Shown here: piece by piece, positions 6,287 through 15,434 of the stretch
How positions within the stretch are numbered: position 1 is the stretch's first letter
Layout of the letters: every line of letters starts with the position of its first letter
From: a virus
IMG/VR virus record: IMGVR_UViG_3300047510_001029
Location: 18,150 to 82,149 of that record
DNA: 64,000 nucleotides
Strand: one strand, 5' to 3'
Notes under the pieces: model-generated
Told to the model about the DNA's origin: nothing
The model's input: only the letters and a program-made list of their open reading frames with translations
The model's database searches: none
Translations under genes and position numbers: made by a program

Positions 6287-8308
6287 TTATATTGGACAAT
6301 CTATTTGTGTTTGAATTTTAGTTCCTAGGAAAATAGGACCAAACACTGGACTTATAACAGCACCGAATCCTGTTTCAGAATTTACAGTAATTCTAGGAAG
6401 ATCTGTAATTTCAACACTATTTATTGGTCTAGCAGATATAATACGCCCATCTTCAATAGTTAAATCATATTCATTTCCAAAATCATCAGTTGCCGTATCA
6501 CCTTCAGAGTAATTAAGACCAGAAGATTGAATTACAGTATCCGTAACTCCACTAGGTTCTTGATCTCCAATTGGATAACCAATTCCAGGAGATACAATAT
6601 AAATCGCCTCAAGTTCTCCCTTATCATTAATTACAGATCTTGCCTTTGCTCCGTATCCTAATCCACAATTGTCTGTGATTTCAACAAATGGTGGGAAACG
6701 ATAACCTGAACCTGCATTTGTAATAGTAGCTCCAATAATACTAGTTGTTTGGAAAACGTTCTGATATAAAGATGTACTTTGAATTATAGATCCAAAAATT
6801 GGAGCAGCAGCGCCATTTATACCACCCCCACCAAAAATCTTAAGAGTTGGAGGACCACAACTTGTTGGAGTTCCAGTATAGCAAGAATTAATGTCTCCCC
6901 CAAATTCTAGAGAAGAATTTCCATTCAAAATATCCACAGCCGAATTGATTGAATCTACAGAATTTTGAAAACTTTGTGATACTCCAGATACTCCTTGAAC
7001 CGTTGATTCCACAAGAGATGATACATTATTAACTGCATCCATAATATTTTGAAGATTAGTACTTTGAGGATTTTTTGGGCCAACACCAATAATCCATTCT
7101 TTTGTTCCGTCACATTTTGTATTACTTTGCCCACAATCAAGAGATCCGAATAAACCAGTTAATCCTCCTCGTAAGAAACTAGCAACATTAAAAGCAACTC
7201 CCAAAATACTAAGAATTCCATCTAGGGCAGAAGTTAAACCAGCAGAAACTTGATCTACAACTGCGTTTAACATTACACCAATAAATTGTTCTGCGGCACA
7301 TGTTACAAAAGATTTTACATTTTGAATAAGTGAGTTTAGAATTTCTACTATAAATCCTGCTAACCCATCCACAACTGCATTTTTAATGCAAATAATCGCC
7401 TTTTCAAGTATTTGGACTGGAACAATACAGGCATTTTCTGCCCTACATCCTGCTTCGTGTGCAATTGCTGGATTTTGAGTAGCAGCGTATGTTGCTCCAT
7501 AAACTGCAATATATAAAGCTTGTATTCCTCTTGGTATGATTCCAGGTTTTTTTTCATCACCCACTAGAAATAATTCTAACCTTTTAAACATCTCATTGAT
7601 TACCCAACCCAAAGCACCTTTAATAACTTCAGCAGTATTTCTAACTTTTAAATTATATTCGCCAATTTTTGCCTGTTTATCTTGAATCCATTTAAGTAAA
7701 TTATCAATTTCCGATTTAATTACTGGTTGAGTTGTGTTCTCACAAGTATTTGCCAATACAACTTTTGTTCCTACTGCACTCGATGCTGTTTGTCCTTTAT
7801 TAGGATCAATTGCCGGAGGTACTCCTCCTGAAGTGATAGTACCTTCATTTGTAGGAGTCCCTGTAGGTAATCCTCTCATAGATAAATCTGGTTTTGGTAT
7901 ATTTTTAGTATATCCAGTAAAAGGTGTAAATGGATTTTGATAATTTAAATCTCCCCAAGTATCCGTCTTTCCCAATACACCCATAATGACAGGAATTTGG
8001 GCATTATCACCATCCATAAAGAACCCAATTACCATATCACCTTGTCTTACTTTTGGATTTGTGCCATAAAAAGCACCACCAGATCCAGCAGTTGTTGGCA
8101 ACATTACCTGAGCCCAAGGTAATTCTTCATCACTCAAATCATTAGGGTCAAGAGAATGATAACCAAGAATTCTAACCTTAACTCTAAGACCCCAACCATT
8201 TTTATCTGCTTGTTCTTGCCACACTTCAACAGGAGGAATTTGCCCCAACCACCAACGGAAACCATCCCTACCTATAAAATGACTTTGAAGTAATGATTGG
8301 TCTAACAT
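6287..8308 (-). CDS. 5: Baseplate hub protein, gp5-like OB-fold (673 aa)
   Basis: The first ~140 residues match the gp5/VgrG OB-fold: 'VKVRILGYHSLDPNDLSDEELPWAQVMLPTTAGSGGAFYG' followed by 'VRQGDMVIGFFMDGDNAQIPVIMGVLG' is the classic arrangement. The remaining 530 residues have helical and beta segments but no lysozyme catalytic signature that I can see, unlike T4 gp5. Lytic activity is probably supplied by the hydrolase encoded at 9640-11664. The C-terminal part has repeats of the type 'AGSGYRFPPFVEI' / 'SPGIGYPIG' seen in many phage structural proteins. It forms the central hub with the gp27-like protein encoded next to it. Confidence 0.82.
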   Translation of the reverse strand: MLDQSLLQSHFIGRDGFRWWLGQIPPVEVWQEQADKNGWGLRVKVRILGYHSLDPNDLSDEELPWAQVMLPTTAGSGGAFYGTNPKVRQGDMVIGFFMDGDNAQIPVIMGVLGKTDTWGDLNYQNPFTPFTGYTKNIPKPDLSMRGLPTGTPTNEGTITSGGVPPAIDPNKGQTASSAVGTKVVLANTCENTTQPVIKSEIDNLLKWIQDKQAKIGEYNLKVRNTAEVIKGALGWVINEMFKRLELFLVGDEKKPGIIPRGIQALYIAVYGATYAATQNPAIAHEAGCRAENACIVPVQILEKAIICIKNAVVDGLAGFIVEILNSLIQNVKSFVTCAAEQFIGVMLNAVVDQVSAGLTSALDGILSILGVAFNVASFLRGGLTGLFGSLDCGQSNTKCDGTKEWIIGVGPKNPQSTNLQNIMDAVNNVSSLVESTVQGVSGVSQSFQNSVDSINSAVDILNGNSSLEFGGDINSCYTGTPTSCGPPTLKIFGGGGINGAAAPIFGSIIQSTSLYQNVFQTTSIIGATITNAGSGYRFPPFVEITDNCGLGYGAKARSVINDKGELEAIYIVSPGIGYPIGDQEPSGVTDTVIQSSGLNYSEGDTATDDFGNEYDLTIEDGRIISARPINSVEITDLPRITVNSETGFGAVISPVFGPIFLGTKIQTQIDCPI

Positions 8309-8314
8309 ATTTGT

Positions 8315-9640
8315 TTATTTTCTACCAAAAGTATCTCTAATTAATTTTAAAGAGGTATAAGAACGAGTAGCATCAAAATGATGACATAACTCTTTAATCA
8401 TATATAGACCACTTTGATCCTCATCATATTCTCTAGCAGATGCTCTTGAAATCTTAGGAAATAGACATTCAATTACATCACCAGCTCTCAGATTTGTATT
8501 TGAAGGAACCATCACATTCAAAGTTTGCATAAACATATTATTGTATCTCATCAATACTTGCGATTGGTATTCTGTTGGATCTGCATTTGTGCTTGTAGAA
8601 ATTCCCGGTTGCATTGTTCCAACATCAAGAACTCCTGTAATAATTCTCGTCGGACAATCTCCTAAAGTTTTCCCAGCATTATCAGAAATTTTAGGTAAAT
8701 TAATTAATTCTTTTCCAAGATTGTTTGTATTGTCTGCATAATCACTATACTTGAATGTAACTTTGCCTGGTTCAGTAATAGATCCTGTTAATGGATTGAA
8801 AAAATATCTGACATTTGAATATGTTCCTAATCTTAGTTTTTCAATTAAATTTTGATTTTTTTGTATCGTATAATTTAAAATTTTAAAGTCATTATTCGTT
8901 CTCTGACCTTCAGCATCATAAGTTTCAGTTGCTTCACTATATGTAAAGGTCTCTTTTTTTGGTTGTTGAGTTAATAAATCAATTGATCTAAATTGAAATC
9001 CATCAACTGTCTGATAAAAGAAAAACCCCGCCGTGCCACTTCCCGATTTTTCTGGAACACCTTTTGAAGCTAACCAAGTTAGAACAGTAAATGGTTTTCT
9101 AAGATTACCAATGAAAGAATAATTATTTGATGTTTGATCTAATGTACCAATTTTATTTGCTCTCAATACATCTGTAAGAATTTTATTTACGGATTCATTA
9201 ATTGGTAAGTTTGCATATTTTTTAGCAACTCTAGTTGTCTCATTTGTGATTGCTTCCCTAGACACTAAATGAAGAGTAAAACTTTCTTTGTTGTTCTCGG
9301 CAATTACATCACTTATGCTAGAAACATACAAATAAGTCTTAGGATCAAATGAAAAATCTAGTCCTGGATTTCCCTCTCTATTTCCAGCAATTTTCATTCC
9401 AACTCTCTCTCCTCCTCTTAAAGGAAGACCAGTGTAAATTGCTTGTAATTGATTATCTTTACTATCTGCACCGACAACTGTATTACCCGTATTAATAACT
9501 CTGATTTTTGCAGTGATGGTTGGTGAGAATATATCCTCATAATAATCAATCATCACAGAACCTGATGTAATATCTACAGTTCTTGACTGATCATTTGATT
9601 CAATCGTAATTTCTTCAAATATTGACTGTTTAATTGACAT
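8315..9640 (-). CDS. Baseplate hub protein, gp27/gpD-like (441 aa)
   Basis: Size, position immediately before gp5, and the layout suggest a gp27-type hub ring protein: an N-terminal beta-barrel (TVDITSGSVMIDYYEDIFSPTITAKIRV), a middle domain with 'LTWLASKGVPEKSGSGTAGFFFYQTVDGFQFRSIDLL', and a C-terminal barrel ending 'GLYMIKELCHHFDATRSYTSLKLIRD'. The middle motif is typical of gpD/VgrG-like hub proteins. T4 gp27 is 391 aa. Assignment is by fold logic and synteny, so moderate. The stop codon overlaps the start of the next gene in the operon. Confidence 0.65.
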   Translation of the reverse strand: MSIKQSIFEEITIESNDQSRTVDITSGSVMIDYYEDIFSPTITAKIRVINTGNTVVGADSKDNQLQAIYTGLPLRGGERVGMKIAGNREGNPGLDFSFDPKTYLYVSSISDVIAENNKESFTLHLVSREAITNETTRVAKKYANLPINESVNKILTDVLRANKIGTLDQTSNNYSFIGNLRKPFTVLTWLASKGVPEKSGSGTAGFFFYQTVDGFQFRSIDLLTQQPKKETFTYSEATETYDAEGQRTNNDFKILNYTIQKNQNLIEKLRLGTYSNVRYFFNPLTGSITEPGKVTFKYSDYADNTNNLGKELINLPKISDNAGKTLGDCPTRIITGVLDVGTMQPGISTSTNADPTEYQSQVLMRYNNMFMQTLNVMVPSNTNLRAGDVIECLFPKISRASAREYDEDQSGLYMIKELCHHFDATRSYTSLKLIRDTFGRK

Positions 9641-11664
9641 TAGACGTAATTTAAATCTAAGAGAAGTTTATTTTTTATAAAATTATTTAACAAGGCAGAT
9701 TCATTAATTGAAAATGTAATGCCATCACCACCGCCACCTGACACAACTTGTTGTATGATGGGAGAACTTCTATCATCAATTACAACTACTTTTCTTCCTT
9801 GTCTTTCTTGCGTTATTCCTTCCGCAAGACCTTCTCTATAAGAACTATCTATTTGTGCTTGCTGTTCTTCTTGAGTAGTAGTTGCTGCTGGAGTAGGAAC
9901 TAATGGAACTGATGGTCTTGATTGAGGTGTTACTTGGGTTGGAGTTTTCTTAATTGGGTGATTTTTTAACCAGGTTGGAATATCTTCACGAGTTTTAAAA
10001 TTTCCCATTGAATCTGGAGCATCTTTTGAGATCTCCCAGTGTAAATGAGGTCCAGTAGATCTTCCAGTACTTCCAACATATCCTAACAATGCTCCCTGAT
10101 TAAATCTTTGACCTTTTTTAACTTCAGCAGGCTTTAACATGTGACCAAAGAAATGATATGATCCATAAACATCATCTTTCCATATAATCCAATACCCATA
10201 CCCAGCTCCGTGATCGGGACCTCTTCCAGGAGCACGATTTTCATGTGTAACAATACCAGAAAAATATGCATAAAGTGGAGTTCCTGAAGGGGATGCTAAA
10301 TCATATCCGGTGTGAGGCTTTCCCTTCCTCAATCCCATAACAGAAGTTATAACAGCACCTGAATTAGGTTTAAATGGACTAAAAGGAACTCTTGCAGGTC
10401 TTCTTCCCATAGAAGAACCGCTATCTCCAGAAACTGGAGCAAAATTAGATGATGGGACAGGTCTTGCTGGAGGTGGAGATGTTGATGGCGGTGTTAAACC
10501 TAAATTTGGAATTTGCCCAACTGTTGTTCCACTATATCCATACTGCCATCCAAAATTATTATCACCTGCTTTTCTTTGAATTGATCCAGAAAATCGATTA
10601 TTTGAAGCTTTAAAATCTGTCCTTCCACCAACAAATTTTACTGCTTCTTTTTGTAATGTTGGATTTGTAATATTGTTAGCAACTCCCTTTATAGTTGAGA
10701 CAGAAAATCCAGTTGCTTTTGCTGCAGATTCTGCGTCAGTAATTTCATACCATTCTGGATTTGGTATTTGTTTTCTATCACTTCTTGGTTTTGGACGTTC
10801 CCAAGTTGGTTGATATTGACTTTCTCTTAAAATAAGTTGTCGAATATTTTTAGATCCATAAGCACCAGATGCTACACGATTATAAATTGATTGTGCTACG
10901 TCTGCTTGCCCTTGAGGATCACTATCTTCCCTAGAGACAACTGCAACCAAAGTCCAAAAATCAGAATTTCCTCCACGAGTTCCAGATGGTGGTTGGGGTT
11001 GTCCTGTTCCACTATCCTGTTCTTGTTGTTGTCTTTCTCTTTCTAATTGATCTGAACCAAGTGGAGGAATATCAGTAAAAGGTTGAAGAATTACATTAAA
11101 TGCATCTATAATTCCTTTTCCCAAATCATCAACATTTGTCATTAAATTTTCAAATGAATTTTTTAATCTTGAAGAACTATCTAAGAAATCAAAACTCGAA
11201 ATATTAGTAAGAGCTGCGCCAAAAACATTGGTAATTCCCGTTAATACTTTTAGAGTCTCATCACCATAATTACTTAAAATACTTCCAGCAGTTTTAAGTC
11301 TTCTAACAAGTTGATTTCCTAGTGCAGACCAGGTTGGTATATTACTCAAAAGCCATCCTGCAGTTGCATACTTTAAAAATCCCATCAATCTATCACCAAT
11401 ACTCAATCCTTGTTGAGTTGTTGTCGCTAAAGATTTTGGACCCCTTCTTGCTCTGACAAGAGTGGGTGCTAGTAATTGAGTTTGTAAAATATTTCTTCGA
11501 TCTCTCTCTTCTCTTCTTTTTTTAATAGTTTTAATACTTGAATATAAATTTGTTTTTTGCTTTATATTGGAAGTTAAAGAAGACTGTATTGATTTAGCAG
11601 TTTTCCCTGTCTGTGCTGCTGAAGATCTTAAACCTTTGAGAGAAATTGTAGGTTTTATTGCCAT
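9640..11664 (-). CDS. Tail-associated double peptidoglycan hydrolase: SleB-like + M23 (674 aa)
   Basis: N-terminal ~200 residues: basic coiled region then hydrophobic helices (FLKYATAGWLLSNIPTW), like a tape-measure or hub segment. Residues ~235-375: cell-wall hydrolase SleB-type domain, with Glu246 in 'VVSREDSDPQGQADVAQSIYNRV' as the likely catalytic acid and 'NNFGWQYGY' near the end. Residues ~435-550: LytM/M23 endopeptidase with Zn ligands His451 and Asp455 (HTGYD) and His542 of 'PHLHWE', plus His508 and His540. Pro-rich linkers separate the domains. It probably cuts glycan and peptide bonds of the host wall during injection, replacing the lysozyme missing from gp5 here. Lies in the hub operon. 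Confidence 0.88.
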   Translation of the reverse strand: MAIKPTISLKGLRSSAAQTGKTAKSIQSSLTSNIKQKTNLYSSIKTIKKRREERDRRNILQTQLLAPTLVRARRGPKSLATTTQQGLSIGDRLMGFLKYATAGWLLSNIPTWSALGNQLVRRLKTAGSILSNYGDETLKVLTGITNVFGAALTNISSFDFLDSSSRLKNSFENLMTNVDDLGKGIIDAFNVILQPFTDIPPLGSDQLERERQQQEQDSGTGQPQPPSGTRGGNSDFWTLVAVVSREDSDPQGQADVAQSIYNRVASGAYGSKNIRQLILRESQYQPTWERPKPRSDRKQIPNPEWYEITDAESAAKATGFSVSTIKGVANNITNPTLQKEAVKFVGGRTDFKASNNRFSGSIQRKAGDNNFGWQYGYSGTTVGQIPNLGLTPPSTSPPPARPVPSSNFAPVSGDSGSSMGRRPARVPFSPFKPNSGAVITSVMGLRKGKPHTGYDLASPSGTPLYAYFSGIVTHENRAPGRGPDHGAGYGYWIIWKDDVYGSYHFFGHMLKPAEVKKGQRFNQGALLGYVGSTGRSTGPHLHWEISKDAPDSMGNFKTREDIPTWLKNHPIKKTPTQVTPQSRPSVPLVPTPAATTTQEEQQAQIDSSYREGLAEGITQERQGRKVVVIDDRSSPIIQQVVSGGGGDGITFSINESALLNNFIKNKLLLDLNYV

Positions 11665-11665
11665 T

Positions 11666-12943
11666 TTATATCACCACATTATAATTTAGTTGAGCATATA
11701 ATGTGTAAAAATTATCAGGATTTGCAGAAGGAATTAATGGAACATCAGTTAAAGTTCCACCTCCACTAGAAGCAACTGTAGATTCTTGTTGATTGCCACT
11801 TTGAAGATAGACAACATCTGGAGCAGGTTCTGCGGGAGGTTGTAAGTTCCTTTGCTGTGCTGGTGGAGTTTGAACTTGAGATTGGTCGGATCTAAATGGA
11901 ATTACTTGAAGTCGTTGTGGTCCTGCTGGTTGTGCTGCAGAAGTTGTTGTGCTTGTAACAGGAGCTGCCACTTCTCCTGCAGAACCTGCAGAAGCACTTG
12001 AGGCATCTAAATTAGTTTCTCCATCATTCATTCCAAAAAGATTTGGAATAGATAAACCTTGAAAATCAAAATTTCCAAATTGATTTGTAATATTAGACAA
12101 CCCTTCTTTTATTTGATCTCCAAAAAAACTATATGCTAAAGCTGCCGAACCTGTAAGTGGATTTGGTAATAATGCAGCAGCGCCATATACTCCAGCACCA
12201 ACATAATCCCCCTCCATAGCAGAAGAAACTGCACCAAATCCAGAAGCAAGTCGTGTTATTGGTCCCAAAAATCTTTGTAGAGACCTTAAAGCACCACCAC
12301 CTCCAGGTGAAGTAGTTGTTGGTCTCGGAGTTGGAGTAGGTGTTGGCGTTGGGGTTCCTTTTCCTAATAATTTACTAAAAGCATCAGCAATAGCTTTAAA
12401 TGGAGATTTAGCAAGAGATAATATTCCCTTTGATATATCATCCACAACCCCACCAATAGACTTTAAAACTGACCCAAAACCATTTTTAATAGTTCCTAGT
12501 CCAGATCCTATCGCACCAAAAATATTTGTTAAAAGACTTCCAACTCCAGCAAGAGTACTTTTACCTAAATCAACTGCTTTACCTAAACCTTTTAAGAATA
12601 CTCCACTAACAGCACCAACAAACAAAAAATTTAAAGCTTTTTGAATATTACCAAAAGTAGAACTTAAATTTCTTTCTAATTTATTTACAGGTTCTACAAA
12701 AGAAGCAGATACTTGCCTTTCAAGTGCTTCTTCTTGACCCATTCTAATTTTTCTTTCAGATAAAAGTTGTTGATCTCTTCTTTCATCTAAAAGTCTTTGC
12801 TGATCTTGGGCACCGTCAGTGCGAATTAAATTTGCAATTCCTATAAGACCGTTATTAGTTGAAACAAGTTCCGAACGAACTCCTTCTACCTGACTTTGAA
12901 GACCTATCAGTTCAATACTACTTGTAGGAGTTCCGTTAGCCAT
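11666..12943 (-). CDS. Tape-measure/hub-like structural protein (425 aa)
   Basis: An N-terminal coiled-coil (LQSQVEGVRSELVSTNNGL..., Arg/Gln-rich to ~75), then long hydrophobic Gly-rich helices at ~100-190 (GAVSGVFLKGLGKAVDLGKSTL, GSLLTNIFGAIGSGLG). A Pro-Thr linker (TPTPTPTPTP) follows at ~200, a second hydrophobic segment at ~225-290, and a low-complexity C-terminus. This profile fits a tape-measure or gp29-type hub protein. It is short for a tape measure of a long contractile tail, so it may be one of several central tail proteins together with the gene downstream. Specific T4 orthology not established. Confidence 0.55.
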   Translation of the reverse strand: MANGTPTSSIELIGLQSQVEGVRSELVSTNNGLIGIANLIRTDGAQDQQRLLDERRDQQLLSERKIRMGQEEALERQVSASFVEPVNKLERNLSSTFGNIQKALNFLFVGAVSGVFLKGLGKAVDLGKSTLAGVGSLLTNIFGAIGSGLGTIKNGFGSVLKSIGGVVDDISKGILSLAKSPFKAIADAFSKLLGKGTPTPTPTPTPRPTTTSPGGGGALRSLQRFLGPITRLASGFGAVSSAMEGDYVGAGVYGAAALLPNPLTGSAALAYSFFGDQIKEGLSNITNQFGNFDFQGLSIPNLFGMNDGETNLDASSASAGSAGEVAAPVTSTTTSAAQPAGPQRLQVIPFRSDQSQVQTPPAQQRNLQPPAEPAPDVVYLQSGNQQESTVASSGGGTLTDVPLIPSANPDNFYTLYAQLNYNVVI

Positions 12944-13109
12944 TCGGTGAATTCTTCAGGTTTTCTTCTTCGATATACTGTTGGAGTAAAGTAATATAAA
13001 TTTCGCGCTCCCAAGGGATCATATTTTCTAACTCTGTTAATGAATATTTATGATGCTGAATGAGAGCAAAGTTAGTTTTATAATATGACGCAAGATCTTC
13101 GTGCGCCAT
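12936..13109 (-). CDS. 51: gp51-like baseplate hub assembly protein (57 aa)
   Basis: Short ORF from ATG 13109 (MAHEDLASYYKTNFALIQHH) to a stop at 12936, overlapping the next start by 8 nt. 'LTELENMIPWEREIYITLLQQYIEEE' is typical of phage tail-assembly chaperones of the gp51 type that sit right after gp26 in T4-like phages. In T4, gp51 acts catalytically in hub assembly and is not in the virion. Synteny with gp26 supports the call. Confidence 0.7.
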   Translation of the reverse strand: MAHEDLASYYKTNFALIQHHKYSLTELENMIPWEREIYITLLQQYIEEENLKNSPNG

Positions 13110-13111
13110 TC

Positions 13112-13831
13112 CTAGGCGAAAAAAGATGTTAAACCCTCAAGTACAACTTCACTTTCGACGCCAGTATTTGGATTCTTAACTTTAACAGTATGAGAAAGTT
13201 TAGGCATCGTTTCAAAGAACTTTTCAACTTCTTTAAATTGTTGAGAAGTCAGTTGTTCTAGAAACTCATTTAATTCTTTTTTGGTAGAATCTGCCGCCGC
13301 CCAAGATTCTTCTTCACTATAAATTTGTTCAATACAAGAAGCAATCATATTAAAAGTATCTTGAATTCCACTATTATCTTCGTTTGAGAAATTATTCTTA
13401 ACGAATTCTTGCATTGAAGGATATTTCATTCTTAAAGTTAAACTTTCATCAAGTTTAATATCTCTCGAATGTTCTGATTTTACAACTACTTTAATCTCAT
13501 CTAGATTAATTGTTGCAGGAACTTGTGTTGTTCCATCGTCTGGACAAGTTAAAAGAACATCAACATCTTCACCGACTGATTTTCCACGAATGTTTAGAAA
13601 GAGATATTCAATATCAAAGATTGATAATTGATCAACTTTAATTCCGCGAGTTAGAATGCAATTTCCAATTACAGTTTTTAATGCGTCTGCAATTTGCTTT
13701 GGATCTTCACTCTCCATCGCAATAATCAGAATCTTTTCTTCTTTAACTAGAAAAGGTCTGTATTTAATTTTCTTCTTTAATGAAGGAATTTCCAACTCAT
13801 AAGTTGGTGTTGCAATTGTTGGTAAAGGCAT
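13112..13831 (-). CDS. 26: Baseplate hub subunit gp26 (239 aa)
   Basis: The opening 'MPLPTIATPTYELEIPSLKKKIKYRPFLVKEEKILIIAMES' region is the signature of the T4 baseplate hub family (gp26 type). The protein is acidic and soluble, with a predicted helical C-terminus (LNEFLEQLTSQQFKEVEKFFE). In T4, gp26 is part of, or needed for, the central hub. It lies between the tail-tube-like gene and gp51, the expected order. A TAAATAA late-promoter-like stretch is visible just upstream (13850-13862). Confidence 0.85.
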   Translation of the reverse strand: MPLPTIATPTYELEIPSLKKKIKYRPFLVKEEKILIIAMESEDPKQIADALKTVIGNCILTRGIKVDQLSIFDIEYLFLNIRGKSVGEDVDVLLTCPDDGTTQVPATINLDEIKVVVKSEHSRDIKLDESLTLRMKYPSMQEFVKNNFSNEDNSGIQDTFNMIASCIEQIYSEEESWAAADSTKKELNEFLEQLTSQQFKEVEKFFETMPKLSHTVKVKNPNTGVESEVVLEGLTSFFA

Positions 13832-13859
13832 AATAACCTAAAAACTTCAGTAAATTTAT

Positions 13860-14675
13860 TTAGTTGATAACTGGGCGTCCTTGAGCATCAAAGAATCTTC
13901 TATTAACTTCAGCAGTTGTTCTCGTATCTATATTAGCGTCATAAAAAACAACACCACTGTTACCACGAACTGGAATCAGTCTAGATGTTGTTACATCTCC
14001 AGTTTGAGTTGATTGCTTGTTATTATCATCACCTATAAAAGTGTTGATGCTGAGTGCTCTTCCTGCAATGTAACGATCAAATTTAAATGTCGCAGAAACT
14101 TTCATAATCTCAGATGATTGATAAGAAATTGTAGGTGCGCTCATAGCATAAGGCCAAAGACCTATAAACCTGTATTCTATTTCTTGATTATAATCTCTAT
14201 CAAATTTTAAAATTCTAGTGAAACTACACTTATAAGTTTCTGGATATTGCATTCTCATAAAGTAGTTTGCATTTGCCTGATTGACTGGCGGCAAACTACT
14301 TCCAAGTGGATTATGAGAACCACTTGCAATGAATTCCATCCAAGATTCTAAAAACTTCATTTGTTGATAATTACTATCAACATAAAAATCCAATCCAATT
14401 TCATCATACATTCTGGCAGTAGCAAATTTTTCACTAACTCCAGTGAAGTTTCCATCAACATTTTTAGTGGCAAAGGATGCTGTTGGAAGAGATGCATTGA
14501 AACAAAGCAGACCCGCATTTTCAGCAACAAATGGTAAAGTTACTGACCTGCGTATCAAATAATTTGTCAAGGGAACAGGTAGTCCTCCAAAAATTACTTG
14601 ATAATGAGATGTTTGTGCTAGATTTCCAAAGAGTGATCTGAAAGTAGATATTTTTCTGGGTCTTATTGTCGACAC
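13860..14675 (-). CDS. Tail-tube-like baseplate protein, gp54 candidate (271 aa)
   Basis: Tail-tube fold features: 'NYLIRRSVTLPFVAENAGLLCFNASLPTASF', 'FATARMYDEIGLDFYVDSNYQQMKFLESWMEFI' and 'YPETYKCSFTRILKFDR' are typical of gp19/gp54-like T4 tube proteins. Because gp48 (tube cap) is clearly encoded at 16263-17144, this one best fits gp54, the tail-tube initiator; a minor tube protein is the alternative. First gene of the long minus-strand hub operon, divergent from the plus-strand cluster. Confidence 0.65.
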   Translation of the reverse strand: MSTIRPRKISTFRSLFGNLAQTSHYQVIFGGLPVPLTNYLIRRSVTLPFVAENAGLLCFNASLPTASFATKNVDGNFTGVSEKFATARMYDEIGLDFYVDSNYQQMKFLESWMEFIASGSHNPLGSSLPPVNQANANYFMRMQYPETYKCSFTRILKFDRDYNQEIEYRFIGLWPYAMSAPTISYQSSEIMKVSATFKFDRYIAGRALSINTFIGDDNNKQSTQTGDVTTSRLIPVRGNSGVVFYDANIDTRTTAEVNRRFFDAQGRPVIN

Positions 14676-14742
14676 TCTAAATACCTTATATGAGTATTAT
14701 GCTACAGTTATTTAGATGTCTTCTTACAACGGAAAGTTAAAT

Positions 14743-14750
14743 TATAAATA
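14743..14750 (+). promoter_or_regulatory. Exact T4-type late promoter TATAAATA
   Basis: TATAAATA lies 25 nt before the ATG at 14775 in the divergent intergenic region and is followed by a purine-rich AAGGGAGACC that can act as ribosome site. It should drive the homing endonuclease and gp4-gp53 genes. A weaker CTAAATA faces the opposite direction at about 14709-14715 for the hub operon. Confidence 0.7.
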
Positions 14751-14774
14751 TAAGGGAGACCTAACATAAAAATA

Positions 14775-15434
14775 ATGTTTGTATATCAAATAATTAATAA
14801 AATCAATAATAAAAAATATATAGGAATAACATCTAGATCATTAAATAAAAGATTTAATGAACATAAAAAACATTTAAATTGTGGAATAGCAAAAGCAATA
14901 GTAAAATATGGAGAAGAAAATTTTTATATTGAAAAAATAGAAGAATGTAAAGATTGGGATAATTTATTAGAAAGAGAAAAATTTTGGATTAGCAAAATTA
15001 ACCCAGAATATAATCAAACATTAGGTGGAGAAGGCTTACTGGGATTTAATCATACGGAAGAAACTAAAAATAAAATAAGTTTAAAAAATAAAGGAAAATC
15101 TGCACCTGATCCAAAAGGTGAAAGATTAAAAGAGTATAAAAAATTATACGGAAATTTTTGGACTGGAAAAAAACATACAGAAGAATATAAAAAATTAAAA
15201 TCAATAGATAGATTAAATTACTATCAAACAGAAGAAGGACAAAAACAACGCAAACAAATATCACAAACTTTAAAAGAAAAAGGAATAAGGCCCCCAAATG
15301 ATAAATTGGGTTTATCAAAAGGAACAAAGTGGTGGAATAATGGAAAAATTAATAAAAGATCTATTGAAAGTCCGGGACAAGATTTTGTGCTTGGAAGAAT
15401 AAAGGGGCAATGGAAATGGGATAAAAATAAATGA
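14775..15434 (+). CDS. GIY-YIG homing endonuclease with NUMOD3 motifs (219 aa)
   Basis: N-terminal GIY-YIG nuclease: 'VYQIINKINNKKYIGIT' supplies the two catalytic Tyr/Gly triads, Arg in 'RSLNKRFNEH' and Glu in the 'EREKFWI' segment complete the site. Residues ~105-125 ('GFNHTEETKNKISLKNKGK') and ~140-155 ('GKKHTEEYKKL') are NUMOD3-type DNA-binding motifs. It is free-standing, Lys- and AT-rich, and its stop overlaps the start of gp4 by 4 nt, so it has been inserted neatly at the head of this operon. Family knowledge: such Seg-type nucleases spread by cutting intronless/endonuclease-free alleles. Confidence 0.92.
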   Translation: MFVYQIINKINNKKYIGITSRSLNKRFNEHKKHLNCGIAKAIVKYGEENFYIEKIEECKDWDNLLEREKFWISKINPEYNQTLGGEGLLGFNHTEETKNKISLKNKGKSAPDPKGERLKEYKKLYGNFWTGKKHTEEYKKLKSIDRLNYYQTEEGQKQRKQISQTLKEKGIRPPNDKLGLSKGTKWWNNGKINKRSIESPGQDFVLGRIKGQWKWDKNK

